Shown: in pieces, positions 46,422-60,083 of the stretch
Position numbering within the stretch: position 1 is the stretch's first letter
Layout of the letters: every line of letters begins with the position of its first letter
Source of the DNA: Chondrilla cf. caribensis
Lineage: Eukaryota; Porifera; Demospongiae; Chondrillida; Chondrillidae
Assembly: GCA_964020155.1 (NCBI GenBank)
Contig: OZ026551.1
Location: forward strand, 4,487,374-4,551,373
DNA: 64,000 nt
Direction: 5' to 3'
The notes under the pieces: model-generated
Seen by the model: only the letters and a program-made list of their open reading frames with translations
What the model was told of the DNA's origin: nothing
Database searches by the model: none
Position numbers and translations under genes: made by a program

Positions 46422-49400
46422 ATGACGACTTTTCGTATCCTTTTCGCTGTAATTCTAGCGATAAAAGGTAAAGTTTACAGGAATTGCATGATGATTTCGG
46501 TATACTTTGCTCTTGTGTTACTGTAACTACGATTGTACCGGCCAATTATGGTGTTTTAATCGTCAATGTTAACTAAATTATAGTCTAATACATTAATTTG
46601 ACAGAGATTTACATTATAATAGCATTTAATACATAGGAATCCCACCACAATAACTCCTGACACTTTCTCTCAGCCTTGTGTAAGCTGTTGTCATTGTTTT
46701 CCACAGTATCCCCTGTATCCTCTGTACCACGTATTCTGGTGAACAACACTGGTTCTGATGCAACTGGTACTGATGTGTACCCACAAACTGGAGCACCACT
46801 GGAAGTCTGGTGCTGGACTGAACGTGATGAAACAAATAATAGAAGGTGGTTTGATCCTAACAACACTTGGCTACGACAAACTACTGAACCTACTGATGAA
46901 GATGTGTATGTACTGAATGCTCCTGGAATGAGATATGTCAAAATTCTCAAGTTTAGAAGTTATCAACCTTCACAAGCAGGAAGATATGACTGCAATATCA
47001 CTGCTATAAATGTATATCCGCGCCAAGTTGTGTTTCGGTCACTATACATAGGTATGAATGTGATTAGTTAAATAATTTTATTACATTTCCATTATATATA
47101 ATGGACCAGGTGAAATGGATGACTTGTATCCCATCCTAAATTTCTACCATTATAGTCTTGTTAGCAATGCTATCCTATATGTCCTTCTGAAGATGAATCA
47201 GATATGGTGTATATAATATTAAGTAGTTTAATTAGCAGGCATCAGGTAACCTTTGTCATTGGGAATCATTGGAAGTGACAAATTTATAGTGCTTCAGTGG
47301 GTGACCTTAGTGGTGGCTTTATTGCATAAGCAACATATGCATGTATACACAATCCTAGGAATGGCAATGGTTTCCTTATGTCTCGATCTCAGCTGGTACA
47401 TAGATGGTACATTTCATATGTGTACACCATCTACGTATTTCTAGTGGTATTTATATTTATTATGATATATTTATTTATAGTTTGATTCCGAAGTGGATAT
47501 TTATATATTATAGTTGATCCTTATATGTAGTATGTATGTAATATCTCCAGGATAGGTGCCACACTGCTTAAAAAATTGACTGAGGAAATTAAAGTTTTGT
47601 ACATAACCATGACACAGGCTCAACCTTGTTAAAAAATGAAGGTTTTGTGTACATGCATTGTATGTGCATAGGTGTATATATTACAACAGGTGCTGTTTCA
47701 AAATTTTTATAGCATATAGCACCACTATAATTAAAATTGCTCCACCAAAATATCATATTAATATGCTAAACATGTGGAAATATAGATTTTCTTACAATGT
47801 TTATAAATGTACAAATCCGTATACCAATATCAGGAAAGTTATGTGATGCTAAATTTCCATGTGTGAAATGTTTGTGTTGAATATTTAATATTGTGTTTTG
47901 CAGATACCAACAATTTTTTATGATGCTGGTCCCTTATAATATTATACTTTACAAAATTATTGTGTTATGGTGTATACTATAATTGATTCACCGACACAAT
48001 GCTGAAGTTTGTTTTGGAAAAAAAACTTCAGCTGTAGAAGCCACATGATAAGTATGTACTTCGCTTCTTGCCACTTCCCACAGCCTCTTGTATCTCGTGA
48101 TCACTTCAGCTATTGCCTGTGACATTATGGAGGATGACAGTGTGCCTAGGCCTCCTAAGCTTGGATTTCGAAATCCATTGTTCAATTGAAAAAATTCTGC
48201 TACCGATTTGCGCTTACTAATAATTTGTGTTAACTTCAGTTTACATAAATTTCCCATTCACGTTAATTTGCATTAGTGAAAATAACTTGTGGTTCACCAT
48301 CACCACAAAAAATTGACATAGGGAATTTCCCGATTTACGGTATTATACGTATGACTGTACAAAATGTAATTAGAGGACACCACATATACTTTATAGGAAT
48401 TATTCCACCACTCCAGGCACCCCACCCAAGGTAGAAGGTGTAACTGTGATGGTGTCTGGTAGTGCTACTTCTCCAATGATCAGTGTGTCCTGGACAGCAG
48501 TTAACAGTACAACAAGTGTAGCCTATACTGTGTACTACAGCAATAGTACCCAACCTCCACCTGGTAGTGCCTCCTCTGTTCAGAATATTACTGGTACCTC
48601 ACTTACTCTGACCTCATCACATGGTCTCCAAACTGGTACAACCTACTACATTTGGGTTTCTGCTGTAGCAACTAGTGGACAACTGGAGGGACCAATCAGT
48701 GATAGAGAGAGTGCACTTATCTATGGTGAGTTGAAATGGTAGTCAGAAACTGCATGGATAAGTCCACACTACTCACACAAAGTCATTTTCATTGTGTAAT
48801 AGTAATATCTACTTAATAACTTAAGCACAATGCCTTGTCCACATCCAGTGGCTCCAGTTCCTGAGAGTGTATCGGTTGATCCTACTCCATCAGAAGGTAC
48901 TCTGAGGGTAACAAGGACGAGACCAACTGTCAGTGGTGGATCCACCATCACCAGCTATTTCATACAATACAAAAGGTCCAATGAAATGACTTACTCTAGT
49001 AAGACAGTCAACGGAGGAGACACCACTTCAACAGATATCACTGGTCTGGACCTGTCCACACAATACAGTGTGAGGATTGCTTCTGTCAATGAACTGGGAC
49101 CAGGAAACTACAGTGAGATTGTCAGGGCTACAACTCATGGATGTGCGTAGGTTCAATACAGTTACATGTATAGTACATACCTCATATCCATGTACAGTAG
49201 GTTTACTGGATAACGAGTAAGCTGTATACGAACTATTGCATGTATGTGATTATTTATTAGCCCATCTTGTCCATATACATATAACTTCTGCATCAATTGA
49301 TTTACAGCATCTCACACATCATGCATTAGTTGTATTTTTGATGTTATAGATGAGCTCCACCCCTTCCTAATGTAAGGGCCCCCCCATGTATTGTATTGTT

Positions 49401-51690
49401 ACAGTACATTTTACATATTACTGTACTCAGTCTTAGTTCAATGGACTTTAATTTGTATGTAATTACATACAAATTAAAAGTCCATTGAACTCCACAGTTG
49501 TTTACTCAGCAGTTTCTTCCAACCCCCTCAGTTCCTGGACCTGTATGCGGACTGACATACAATGTAATTTCTGATAGTAGTGTAAATATCAGTTGGAGTG
49601 AACCAGATGAAGCAAATGGGGTCATAGTGGGATATTCTGTAAGATATGGAATATTTGGAGAGAATGCTGACACAGATGCCCTAGTAGAAAGTCTCAACTT
49701 CATTGTTCATGGACTCTGTGAGTGTGCCTGGATATGCATAGTTTTACATGTATCCACAATATCTTCCATATCTGTTTCTAGTGAGGTACATTCCATACAA
49801 TGTTACAGTCTCAGCACGGACCTCAGTTGGAGAAGGTGAACCATCTTCTGTTGTATTCTTCACTCTGGAAGGAGGTGAGGACCTGCATCTGCTATTATAT
49901 GACAAGACTCATGGAATCTAGTCTACTTCTTAATTTATCATACTAAGTGTATCAGTTTCATTTCTATGCTTATATCTCTCATCTCTGTTCCCCTTCATCC
50001 CAGTACCAACAGCACCACTGGATGGTGTTGATGTAGTTGCCCTTGGTGATGGCTCGGTACGAGTTGGATGGACACCACTCTCATTGAGGGAGGCTAGGGG
50101 ATTCCCCCTTTATATCATTTCCTACACATCAGACGATGGTGCTGTTTTCGGAAGTGTCAACACTACTAATTCTAGTGTCACCATCACAGGACTGAATCCC
50201 AACATCGGATATAGCTTTACAGTTCAAGTTGCAACTGGGAGTGGAAATGGACCGGCAACGAAAAGTATATTATTTGTACATATATTTCCTATCTGCATGT
50301 CCATTCATTTAATGTGAGCCATTCAACAACATGTACTGGGCAGCCAGTATCAACTATCCCCCTTATATTCATGTAGAATACTTGAAGAGCACTCTGCCAT
50401 CTCTGTCATGCGATACTGCTTCAGTTACTGTTGGAGCATTCATTTGTGGTGCAATATTTGGGTCTGTTACTGTTGTGTTGGTGGTGGGAATTGTGTTTGG
50501 TGTATTCAAGTTGAGGAGGAACGCTAACAATAGGAACACTAAGCAGGAAAGGTTTGTCTTGTTTATTTTAACTATGAGATGTAGACTCCATCCACTTGGG
50601 GTGTGGCAGGTAATGCCTCACCCACCCCCGACATCTCCAGTTTTCAGCCCACCACTAAAACCTTACAAGTTGCACAGTTGACATGTTATTGCTGTGGCCA
50701 AGAGCACAATGACCAACACACATATGATTTGAATGTTACATCCAAGACCAATTATAAGAGCCTGGTAGCAATGGCCTTTGCCAGGACTGGTCATAAAACT
50801 GTAATGAGATTGTATGATGACGTCATTTTGATGCAACTTCTCGTGTAAGACTATGAGTGATATATATTACCCTGGCTGCTCATCTTGGTTAGCCTGAAGA
50901 ACAGCTGCTGGTACTTATATACCGTACAAGAGCACAACAATATCATGACCATTGTACTTCTGAATCAATTGAGCTTCAACCACACAGCAGACTAGTGATG
51001 CTTTATCATTGATTAATTGTTTACACAACATACTAACCACACTGTTATTGGTATACATGCTATATTCTTTAGTTGCCCTACTTACTATGTACATAAACAG
51101 AGAAATCTTCTGCCTGAAGTTTGATGTTACCTCTCAAATTGTGTCTAGAATCATAGATATAGAAGTCGGACTAATATCTAACATTGCCATGCATTGGTCT
51201 GAAATTCAGTCCTATATCTAATCCGACCCAACACAAGCCTAGCTACTAGGTTATTGGGTTTCACACAAGATTGAAAATATTAGTGTTTTATTGTTAACTG
51301 TTGGTAAATAGGTTTATTTTTAAGGGTTACTCCAAACTTATTAAGTGTTTTTGTGTATATGGGTATTTCTATTCTTACGTATGTACAGTATATATGTACA
51401 TACAGCATGTGTCAAACTTCTCTATGTGCGTGTGACGTATCGTTTATAATGCTATCAATATTGTGATTTATTTTAAATATATCACTCCCAATTAATTCTG
51501 TGTCATTTGAAATCAGCCAAATCCAGTATTCAACATATCAAATTTGATCACCCAATCTCTCACATTTCTCTTCAGCCCACAAGATCCAACATATGAAGAA
51601 GTTGACAGAAGACATGCAATCCATCAAGATGCTAATTTCATCGTCATGGAGAAGAATATTGCTTATGATTCAGTAGATTTACAAATATAA
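46422..51690 (+). CDS. D: Ig/FN3 receptor with ITIM-like tail (607 aa predicted)
   Basis: Intact gene. Exons: signal peptide 46422-46467 (MTTFRILFAVILAIK); Ig-like 46707-47051; FN3-1 48417-48725; FN3-2 48849-49142; FN3-7 49532-49717 plus 49782-49874; FN3-8 50004-50264; TM 50377-50551 (helix VTVVLVVGIVFGVF followed by KLRR); tail 51576-51690 with PTYEEV and IAYDSV, TAA stop. The exon sum is 1824 nt, exactly 608 codons with the stop. The Ig exon has EVWCWTE and the QAGRYDC pattern. There is no catalytic domain; it probably signals by tyrosine phosphorylation and SH2 recruitment. FN3-3 is only a 5' fragment (about 49350-49395), and FN3-4 to -6 were deleted, with a palindrome at the junction. Confidence 0.85.
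47988..48257 (-). other. Duplicated open stretch of unknown nature in D intron
   Basis: Minus-strand open frame of 89 codons between the Ig and FN3-1 exons of D. The same sequence is in F (about 61700-61960) with indels, so it came with the duplication. There is no domain I recognise; it is probably transposon-derived. Confidence 0.3.
49436..49490. repeat. 55-bp palindrome at FN3 deletion junction in D
   Basis: Arms GTTCAATGGACTTT and AAAGTCCATTGAAC continue inward through ATTTGTATGTAA and its complement with a single indel. It lies between the truncated FN3-3 and FN3-7, exactly where C and E instead have FN3-4 to FN3-6. Confidence 0.85.
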
Positions 51691-51724
51691 TACAATAGTG
51701 AAGTAACTACAGTAGTGTCATTAC

Positions 51725-51742
51725 TGTGTGTGTGTGCATGCA

Positions 51743-51773
<31 letters not shown>

Positions 51774-51780
51774 GTGCATG

Positions 51781-51829
<49 letters not shown>

Positions 51830-51832
51830 ATG

Positions 51833-51882
<50 letters not shown>

Positions 51883-51921
51883 TGCGTGTGTGCGTGCGTG
51901 CGTGCGTGCGTGTGTGTGTGC
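51725..51921. repeat. (TG)n microsatellite with CATG and CG interruptions
   Basis: Long TG run starting 35 bp after the D stop codon. Confidence 0.95.
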
Positions 51922-52290
51922 AGTATACTGTGACACTGTCATAGTTGGTACATATTGCAATTTTGCATTAATATTTTCTTCAGTCTAATGAGATTTCTAC
52001 ACACACAGATTTCCATTATGTACCTGGGTACTAATTGGAGTTATTGTACCCTGGGAACCTGGTCAGGGACTGTATATATACAAGAACTAATAAAAGTGAA
52101 TTATAAGAGGATTTGGAATGTCACTTAATATCTAGAGGGGTAGGGTTAATTAACTGTATGGTGGATAGATTGAAGCTACAGCTCGCTGCCGACCCAGATA
52201 CACATATATTATGTAATAGTGATGCTTGCGATGCACAGATATATGCCAGATGTGCACTAATTAGAGTACGTACATCAGGCTAGTCTATAC

Positions 52291-52305
52291 ACCGGATGTG
52301 ACGTT
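52291..52305 (+). promoter_or_regulatory. ETS/CRE-like promoter element of E
   Basis: ACCGGATGTGACGTT, 109 bp upstream of the E start codon. Confidence 0.55.
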
Positions 52306-52413
52306 CTAGATCTCTTCCGTCAAAAAGGTTGGTCCGGGACGATTGGGATATTTCAACGAGTGTTGTTGTTACATTGTAAGCGCGAAAGAATAGCTTCAGA
52401 CGAAACTGAGAGA

Positions 52414-55400
52414 ATGGCAACCTTTTGTATCTTTTTGGGCGTTGTAATTCTAGCGATAAAAGGTAAGGTTTGCAATGCATATGATTGTATGGTGATCGAT
52501 TTTGGTATACTTTGTCGGTGTGTTACTGTAATAATTCTAATTATTATATCAATCATGGAGTTTTAATCGTCGATGTTAACTAATAGTCTGTATGCGTATA
52601 ACAATTACCAGTGATTCTACTTCAATGATTAAATAATAACGGTATGGTGCATGTGGGGTGTTTTAGGACAAACTTCATTTAAAAAAACGAAAAACATTGG
52701 TAGTTGATTTGTTTTCTGAACTTTAATTTGTTGAAGTGAAGTACTAACCTTACGGCCAACGTTGAAATATACCAAACGATCATAGTTTGGAAAGTAATTC
52801 ATGGTGTGATACTGTACAGAAGGCCTTCTTGGGGTCAAGGCAACCCCTCCCCCCGATTCAATTGATTTGAAAATTTCAGAGAAAGATGTTAATAGTTGAG
52901 ATTTTTAGTAAACCAAAGTGGTGGTGTGAAATTAGTGCATTTCTCCTAACATCTGAAGTCTTCAAGTTATTCTCTCACTCAATCTCCACATCTTCACTTC
53001 CCGATGAATGGAAAATCCATAAAATCACCCACGTATTCAAGTTAAATTCGATCCGATAGAAATTTTAGAGAGCTTAATAGTTCAGGTGTGTCCCGCATTT
53101 ATTTCATCAAGAACAATGCTTTCATTTATTTAATATGACATGTTCTGTCGAAAGTGTCCCAAATTACCAACTGCCCCAAATATCCCCCATTTACCTTATT
53201 ATACCAGCAATATACCGGGCGTGACGTCTCTTCTGTCAAAAAGGTTGTTCTGGGTGGATTCGGTTGATATATTTTAACAAGTATTGTTACATTATGAATG
53301 CCAAAGAATAGCTTCAGACAAAACTAAAGAATGGGAATTTATGGTATCTTTTTCGTTCTGTATAATTCTGGCGATAAAAGATAAAATTTGCATTGATTGT
53401 ATAGTGATTTTGGTACACTTTGCTCGTGTGTCACTGTAATTACAATTATTTTGAATTTGCAAACTCTAAGTATATATACATTTAGTATTAATGAGAACAG
53501 ACATCTAATCATCCAATACAATTTGTTGACAATGCTTGTATTGGCTGATATATATCCATATTATGAAGGGCGATGACACACATGACGAGCCTAAACCCCA
53601 GGAATTTCGTTTCATCTCAGAGGGGTATTAAAGTGATTGTATGCATGCTACAGCATGTACTGGCAGGAGTATTTCTTATCAACATTTGAAGACACTTGTA
53701 TAATTATGTTAACAACAGGGGAACAAACTTCAAGTCATACTAGCTAGTACCCTTTTGTCTACTAATTGGCTTCTTAATCTTGATACTGTTATGTAAACTA
53801 CCCAATAATGAAAATGTACTTAATTACCTTTGTGCACGTGCAGTCAGACAGGATAGTACATAGGAAGGAAATTGTAATAGCCTCCCTTCTATACTAATAG
53901 TTTTCTTCAGGTTCATAATAAAATAGTGAATGAAATGTAATGATCTTTTGTGGTATTGTTATGCACCATATCTACAATTTCCATTTATTACAGAAATTTG
54001 TGAAATGCCACGACATCAATTCTAGTGGGGATTGAACAATTATAATGATACATACGTATATAATGTTATAGTAGGTTATAATGTTTGTTTCTCAATTAAT
54101 AAATGGCAAATTTTCAATGGATTGAAACAGTCTGCTTGTTGAAGCTGTAATTAGTAACCCATTATTGTAACACTAAATTAAACTGGGTATATATATCAAT
54201 TATTCACAGTGATTCTTGTGTCCTCTGTACCGCATCTTCTGGTGAACAACACTGGTTCTGATGCAACTGGTACTGATGTGTACCCACAATCTGGAGCACC
54301 ACTGGAAATCTGGTGCTGGACTGACAGAGATGAAGCAGTTTTTAGAACGTGGCGTGCTAATGGCATTCTGCCAAATGCTACTGTACCTAGAGTTGGAGAT
54401 GTGTTTGTACTGAATGCTTTGGGAATGGAACATATCAAAATTCTCAAATTTGCAAGTTATAATTATTCACAAGCGGGGAGATATATCTGTGTTATCAATT
54501 TGAAAACTATGAATGGCCTCAAATATGTTACTCTGCCCATATTTATAGGTGAGAATGCCTGAGTCATACATACTATGCATTAATAAAGAAACTTAATGAA
54601 AATGAATGAAATGACGGACTGAGCATACAATTTCATATAAACAATTTTTAAACCTTCCCACCTCTCCAGGCATACCCAAGGTAGAAGGTGTCACTGTGAT
54701 GGTGTCTGGTAGTGCTACTTCTCCAATGATCAGTGTGTCCTGGACAGCAGTTAACAGTACAGCAAGTGTAGCCTACACTGTGTACTACAGCACTAGTACC
54801 CAACCTCCACCAGGTAGTGCCTCCTCTGTTCAGAATATTACTGGTACCTCACTTACTCTGACCTCATCACATGGTCTGCAAACTGGTACAACCTACTACA
54901 TTTGGGTTTCTGCTGTAGCAACTAGTAGACAACTGGAGGGACCAATCAGTGATAGAGGGAGTGCAAGCATCTATGGTAAGTTATACAATATTGATGAATA
55001 GACTATGAAATGACAGCCAGGAACTGTATGTATAAGTATTAGCTACGCTAATCACACAAAGTTTTATTTTTATTTTTTATTATCCACATTTTATTGTATA
55101 ATATTTGTGATATCTACTTATCAAGCATAATGCCATTTCACATATATACGTAGTGGCTCCAGTTCCCGAGAGTGTATCAGTTGATCCTACCCCATCAGAA
55201 GGTACTCTGAGGGTAACATGGACCAGACCAACTGGCAGTGGTGGATCCACCATCACCAGCTATTCCATACAATACAAAAGGTCCAATGAAATGCCTTACT
55301 CTAGTAAGACAGTCAACAGAGGAGACACCACTTCATCAGATATCACTGGTCTGGACCTGTCCACACAATACAGTGTGAGGATTGCTTCTGTCAATGAACT

Positions 55401-58400
55401 AGGAACAGGAAACTACAGTAGGATTGTCAGGGCTACCACATATGGATGTACGTAGGCTCAAAAGAGTTATTTAATGCATATAATACATACCTCACACACA
55501 TGCACACTAAGTTTACTCGATTATGAGTAAGCTCTATATCAACTATTATATGCATGTACGTAATTATTTGTCAATGCACTCTGTCCATATACATATGTAC
55601 AACTCTTAACACCTGAATAAATTAATATGGAGAATGTATCTCATTAGTTGTATTTCAATATTATAGATGCTCCACCCCCTCCTACTGTAAGGGCCTCCCC
55701 CCAGGCTGTGCAAGTAAAAGTTGAAATGTCCTGGACTCCGCCCACCCCTCCCACTGGGTCCTCCCTCACTGGATACTCTATTCAGTACAGAATAGGAGGC
55801 AATGGGAGTTACATGACTGTCAGTGATCCTGGTGGATCAGCAACTAGCACTATTGTCAGCAATCTACAGGTTGGTACACAGTACCAAGTGAGAGTTGCAG
55901 CTAAAACTGAACTGGGAGTGGGACCCAACAGCTATGGCACAACACAAGTCACAACATTCAATGGTGTGTTGAGTGTACACTTATGGTCTCTATAATATCA
56001 CTTTTGTATTGACAACATATTTAAGTTTCTTATATTTGACTTGCTCCCATGTGACATTCACAACAACAAAGATCTTTTTTAGTTCTCACTACTTTCACAG
56101 TTACTGTAGTATAAAGACACATTGCTTGCATTGAGTACATCGTGTCCATCCAAATTCTGTAATAAGCAAGTTCACCATTGAATCCCTAGGCTGGTTTATT
56201 ATCTTAATTTCTCTACACCTATAGTCCCTAATAATACATTGTTATGCAACTGAGGCATAATATATTGCCTATCAAAATTTACAGTGCCTACCACACCAGT
56301 TGTACAAACTAGTGTTACCACTACCAGTTTATACCTACAATGGACCAGGAGTGGAGGAGATAACTTCACCCTGTACTACTGGAAGACCAGTTCACCTTCT
56401 GATGTGTCCACTGTCACAACTACATCATTGTCATACAATATCACTGGTCTGGACTCCAACACTGCTTACAAGGTCATTGTTTCTGCTAGAAACAGTGCAG
56501 GGTCTGCCAACAGCTCGGAAGAGGTAGGGTACACCAAACCTGAAGGTACGTATTTTGTACTTACAGAGTAAGCATAAGCATTGTTTTAAACATATTAAGA
56601 TTTTACTTATTATTGTATGCACTTTAACAGCTCCAATTATGGTCACACCAGCCCCCCTCCCCTCGACATCTATCAATGTACGATGGAGTCCTCCTCCAAA
56701 TAGTGACCGGTTACCTCTCACCTACCATGTCAACTACACTGGAATGAGTAGATCTACTTCAGACACTACCCTGACCCTCACTGGTCTTCATCCATATGAA
56801 GAGTACACCATATCAGTACAAGCTGGTAATAAGGGAGGACTGAGTGTACCTGTGACTGGTACAGCTAGGACCTACAGTGACAGTGAGTTGGTAGCAGGGA
56901 CGTGTGTAGTAGAAAGAATAGATTAGCGATAATTCTCTCTAAACATTCATGGTTTGTAACTTTATAGGGCCTTCATCCCAACCAACTATGAGGAGTAGTA
57001 ATCCTGGACGTCGATGGTACGTTCTACAGTGGGATATTCCAGAAGAAACTGGTAGAAATGGAGTGATCCAGAAGTACATTATTGAACTAGAACAGACGGA
57101 GGACAACAAGTGGAACATCACTCATGAACTCCCAACCTACAACTTCAGTTCTCCTGCTAGTATCAGTTACAACCTCACCAACCTCACTCCTCACACAACC
57201 TACAAGTGGAGAGTGGCAGCTGCTACTGTGAATGGAACAGGAACATTTACACCTAATCCAATTCAGTTTACAACATTGGAAGATGGTCAGTGTTTGATAT
57301 TAATTTGATTGCATTTACTATACTTATGGCTAGTTGCCAAACCTACGTCAGTCTTGTACACAAAACTCACATGTTTAGCATAACATACCTGGCTGTATGT
57401 AAGAATATTATCACATACGAAGACCTGTACTCCACAGTTGTTCACTCCCCACTTTCTTCAAACCTCCTCAGTCCCAGGACCTGTATCCACCCTGACATAC
57501 AATGTGAGTTCTGATATTATGAGTGTTAACATCAGTTGGAGTGAACCAGATGAACCAAATGGAGTCATAGTGGGATATTCTGTGAGATATGGAGATTTTG
57601 AAGGGAATATCGACACAGAAATCCTAGTAGAAAGTCTCCGTCTCACTATTAATGGACTCTGTGAGTGTGCCTGGATATTGTAGCTTTAGTTACATATATA
57701 ATGTTATTATCCACAATCACTCCCATTACTTCATTTCCAGTGAGATACATTCCATATAAGGCTACAGTCTCAGCAAGGACCTCAGTTGGAGAAGGTGAAC
57801 CGTCTTCTGTTGTGTTCTTCACTCTGGAAGGAGGTGAAGAATTGATCAACTTCTTAATCTATCAGATCCTTTAAAATGTCTTCTCTCTCACCTTTGCTCC
57901 CTTTCATCCCAGTACCAACAGCACCACTGGATGATGTTGATGTAATTGCCCTTGGTGATGGCTCGGTAGGAGTTAGATGGACGCCACTCTCATTGACAGC
58001 CGCTAGGGGATTTCCCCTTTACATTGTTTTCTACACATCAGACGATGGTGCTGTTCTCGGAAGTGTCAACACTACAAATTCTAGTGTCATCATCACAGGA
58101 CTGAATCCGAACATTGGATATATATTTGCGGTTCAAATTGCAACTGGGAGTGGAAATGGACCCACAACAACAAGTAAACTATTTGTACATACATTGCCTA
58201 TCTGTCCCTTTATTTCATGTTAGCCATTCAATAACGTGTCCTGGGCAGTTAGTTTCAACTATTCCCCTTCTATTTATGTAGAATACTTGAAGGGCACTCT
58301 GCCATCTCCATCATGTGTTACTACATCAGTTACTGTTGGAGCATTCATTGGTGGTGCAATATTTGGAGCTGTTACTGTTGTGTTGGTGGTGGGAATTGTG

Positions 58401-59188
58401 TTTGGTGTATTCAAGTTGAGGAGGAACGCTAACAATAGGAGCACTAAACAGGAAAGGTTTGTCTTGTTTATTTCAACTATGAGATGTGTTTGTGATATCA
58501 GGACTCCATCCACTTGGGGTGTGGCACTTATAGATTTCCCACCCCCGACATCTCCAGTTTCCAATCTATCACTAGAACCTTACAAGTTGCACTTACAACT
58601 GAAGGTATGACATGTTAGTGCTGCGGCAACAGCAAAATGCCCGGCACAAATATGAATTAAAAGTGGCATCCAAGACCAATTGAATGAGACTGGCACAAAT
58701 GATCATGACCTTCTGATAGCACTGGTCACAATAGTACTGTAACAGGGTTTAATGATGACATCATTCTGATACAATGTCATCTTTTATTTTTCAAAGTTAC
58801 TCGAAACTTTTAAAAACGTTATTGTGTAAATGGGTATTTTCCTTTCTTATACTTGAAGTATGCGTATACTTGAAGTATGCGTGTATGCATACTGTAGCAA
58901 ACTTTCTCATGTGTGTACAATGTCGGGTTCATAATACCATCAAATTGAATATGTATGTATATGATATGTTTTGTACAATTAGCTATTAATTGTGTGACAT
59001 TACAGAATTATTGCCTAATTTAGTATCCAGTTATCAGACTTGGTCATCCGTCCTCTCTCCTATTTCTCTTCAGTCCACAAGACCCAACTTATGAAGAAGT
59101 CGGGACAAACCGTGCAGTCCATCATGATACTAATTTCATCATGATGGAGAAGAATGTTGCTTATGATTCAGTTGATTTCAAAACATAG
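52414..59188 (+). CDS. E: Ig/8-FN3 receptor with ITIM-like tail (982 aa predicted)
   Basis: Intact gene. Exons: signal peptide 52414-52462 (MATFCIFLGVVILAIK); Ig-like 54210-54548; FN3-1 54670-54975; FN3-2 55154-55447; FN3-3 55667-55963; FN3-4 56285-56545; FN3-5 56631-56882; FN3-6 56968-57285; FN3-7 57472-57660 plus 57741-57833; FN3-8 57913-58173; TM 58282-58456; tail 59074-59188 with PTYEEV, VAYDSV and TAG. The sum is 2949 nt, exactly 983 codons. The FN3 set is the same as in phosphatase B, so the ectodomains are directly comparable. The Ig-like exon is the most diverged in the cluster (strand C/D region FRTWRANGILPNAT), while FN3-5 and FN3-6 are nearly identical to those of C. The first intron is long and holds a decayed second signal exon. 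Confidence 0.87.
53214..53400 (+). pseudogene. Decayed promoter plus signal-peptide exon copy
   Basis: ACCGGGCGTGACGTC at 53214-53228 and a signal-exon-like ATG at 53331 (GGTATCTTTTTCGTTCTGTA, GCGATAAAAG). A 2-bp insertion shifts its frame, and the donor GT is changed to AT. Inactive copy within E intron 1. Confidence 0.7.
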
Positions 59189-59210
59189 GACACTAGTGAA
59201 ATAACGACTG

Positions 59211-59216
<6 letters not shown>

Positions 59217-59241
<25 letters not shown>

Positions 59242-59269
59242 TGGTGTGTGTGTGTGTGTGTGTGTGTGC
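59217..59269. repeat. (TG)n microsatellite
   Basis: TG run after the tail-exon stop of E. Confidence 0.95.
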
Positions 59270-59970
59270 TGTGGCACGGTCATAGTTAGTGCATGCTGCA
59301 ATTTTGCATGCATTATATTTCAGTTTGATTTCCACAACCTCAGCTTTGCTTATCCGCAATTTGGCTTATTATAATATACACCTTGGCACTAATTGGAGTT
59401 TTTGTATATTCTCTGCAAGACGTATAACTCCATTTATAAGGAGTCAAGATTGGAAATTGGAAGACTAGTATGTGGTTGCCACCAGGTTGGTAGCACCTCC
59501 AGAGTAAGTAGTACTACATGTATCAGTATCTGTGTTATCTGGATGTGTTACTATCCTAGCTCGAGCTCATGGTGACCCAGAAAGATATTTTTGATTGAAT
59601 ATACCACTGGTCACCATCATGTCCTCTCCACTACAAATGTGATGCAGCATTACACAAAAACCGATGCATGGGCATCCTTCTGGAGGTGCTACATAACAGG
59701 GATGGCCAAAAAGAAGACTTTGTCAACACATCTGCTGAACCAAACTCTGTAGCTCACCATGATGTCAGTGCAGTCCCACACAAAGGTATGTATATACTTT
59801 TGTAATATACTACACTCCAATTGCAGTACTGTGGATTGTAAAGTAGATAGCTGGAGGCTACAGCTCGCTGCCGAAGGACATACGTACTCGCGATCGACCG
59901 ACCGACCGATTGCGATGCAGAGATACCAGACTAATTACCGGTAGAGTAGTACTGTAGATGTCAGTTGTAT

Positions 59971-59985
59971 ACCGGATGTGACGTT
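59971..59985 (+). promoter_or_regulatory. ETS/CRE-like promoter element of F
   Basis: ACCGGATGTGACGTT, 99 bp upstream of the F start codon. Confidence 0.55.
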
Positions 59986-60083
59986 GTCTTCAGACAAAAG
60001 TTGGTCCTCGAAGATTCGGTTGGGAAATTCACCAACTGTTATATTTAAACGCGAAAAAAATAATTCTAGACGAAACTGATAGA

